Shown here piece after piece: positions 22,504-22,638 of a DNA stretch of 22,638 nt. A program made the translations under genes and the position numbers. Positions within the stretch are counted from its first letter, which is position 1. Every line of letters starts with the position of its first letter. Source of the DNA: Spirochaetaceae bacterium. GTDB lineage: Bacteria > Spirochaetota > Spirochaetia > Treponematales > Breznakiellaceae. The notes beneath the pieces are model-generated. The model was not told the DNA's origin. It saw only the letters and a list, made by a program, of their open reading frames with translations, and ran no database searches. The stretch covers positions 1 through 22,638 of the forward strand of contig JAISDG010000117.1 in NCBI GenBank assembly GCA_031265015.1. The letters are read 5' to 3'.

Positions 22504-22527
22504 AAAAGCGGCGAAAATGCCGCTTTT
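22504..22527 (+). terminator. Terminator-like hairpin before the last gene
   Basis: AAAAGCGGC, loop GAAAAT, GCCGCTTTT: a nine-base-pair stem ending in four T, three bases before the AAGGAG of the following gene. Position suggests an attenuator or the end of an upstream transcript. Confidence 0.5.
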
Positions 22528-22543
22528 CAAAAGGAGCTTATGT

Positions 22544-22638
22544 ATGGGTAAACAACTTATCCCCTCGTGCGGTCCCGGGTATGACCGCTTCTTCAAGAAC
22601 ATCACCCAGTATGTGGCGCTGATGTGCGGCGGCGAGAC
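22544..22638 (+). CDS. Start of an unknown protein (cut by the right edge)
   Basis: ATG 22544 with a clear AAGGAG (22531-22536) seven bases upstream and an open frame to the edge (31 codons). The N-terminus MGKQLIPSCGPGYDRFFKNITQYV has no signal peptide. It resembles, from memory only, the start of hypothetical proteins that occur in several copies in gut spirochaetes. Too short to assign. Confidence 0.6.
   Translation, partial: MGKQLIPSCGPGYDRFFKNITQYVALMCGGE

Noticed and set aside
22120..22605. Plus-strand SIHPANQ and minus-strand LVSWMDA heptad ORFs over the second array
   Set aside because: The minus frame has a plausible coiled-coil pattern, but no Shine-Dalgarno. Its longest form starts antisense to the next gene. 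The plus frame stops inside unit 12 while the DNA repeat continues.

Overview
This is a high-G+C bacterial chromosome segment with dense, mostly housekeeping and signalling genes and several repeat-rich intergenic regions. Gene content best fits a spirochaete of the Treponema group, perhaps one of the larger-genome gut treponemes. The support is a FapA/DUF342 protein, a eukaryote-like hexokinase, soluble hybrid kinases beside HD-GYP regulators, a PD-(D/E)XK 'transposase' ORF, a long homopolymeric C tract and many intergenic minisatellites. This is an inference from family content; there is no rRNA or other marker in the window.

Layout. 1-2100, minus strand: the start of an unknown membrane protein with a His/Gly/Asp-rich loop, then lexA-holA (transcribed lexA first). 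2329-6368, plus strand: an unknown 187-aa protein, glnS, and an RqcH/NFACT ribosome-quality-control protein. 6375-7763, minus: hexokinase, behind an exact consensus promoter. 7826-13560, minus: a tight four-gene signalling operon read in the order REC-HD-GYP (with altered motif residues), REC-HD-GYP (canonical), FIST-domain sensor, soluble hybrid histidine kinase with PAS, HisKA, HATPase, REC and Hpt. The order and composition recall NosP/NahK and Hno systems, in which a small-ligand sensor controls a kinase and c-di-GMP turnover.

13561-14625 is a kilobase without a credible gene. It holds the operon promoter, a pair of roughly 70-bp direct repeats, and 20 tandem 21-bp units each centred on an 8-bp palindrome. 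deoC follows on the plus strand (14626-15405). 15576-18989, minus: argR, a MetF-like (methylenetetrahydrofolate reductase) protein, a MATE exporter and a flavodoxin. An ARG-box-like site covers the likely argR -10 element. 19006-19216 is strongly structured, with oppositely oriented terminators. fapA (19217-20656) and an Rpn/PDDEXK_2 gene (20783-21721) follow on the plus strand.

21721-22543 is a second repeat region: a composite of nested palindromes, a good promoter followed by a small ORF that crosses a C15 tract, a second array of 13 units of 21 bp, and a terminator-like hairpin directly before the start of a gene that runs off the right edge. The two arrays share period and architecture (CATCC, 8-bp core, A-x-CCAA) but differ in the core. 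Together with the FIST/hybrid-kinase/HD-GYP operon, they are the most interesting signals in the window.
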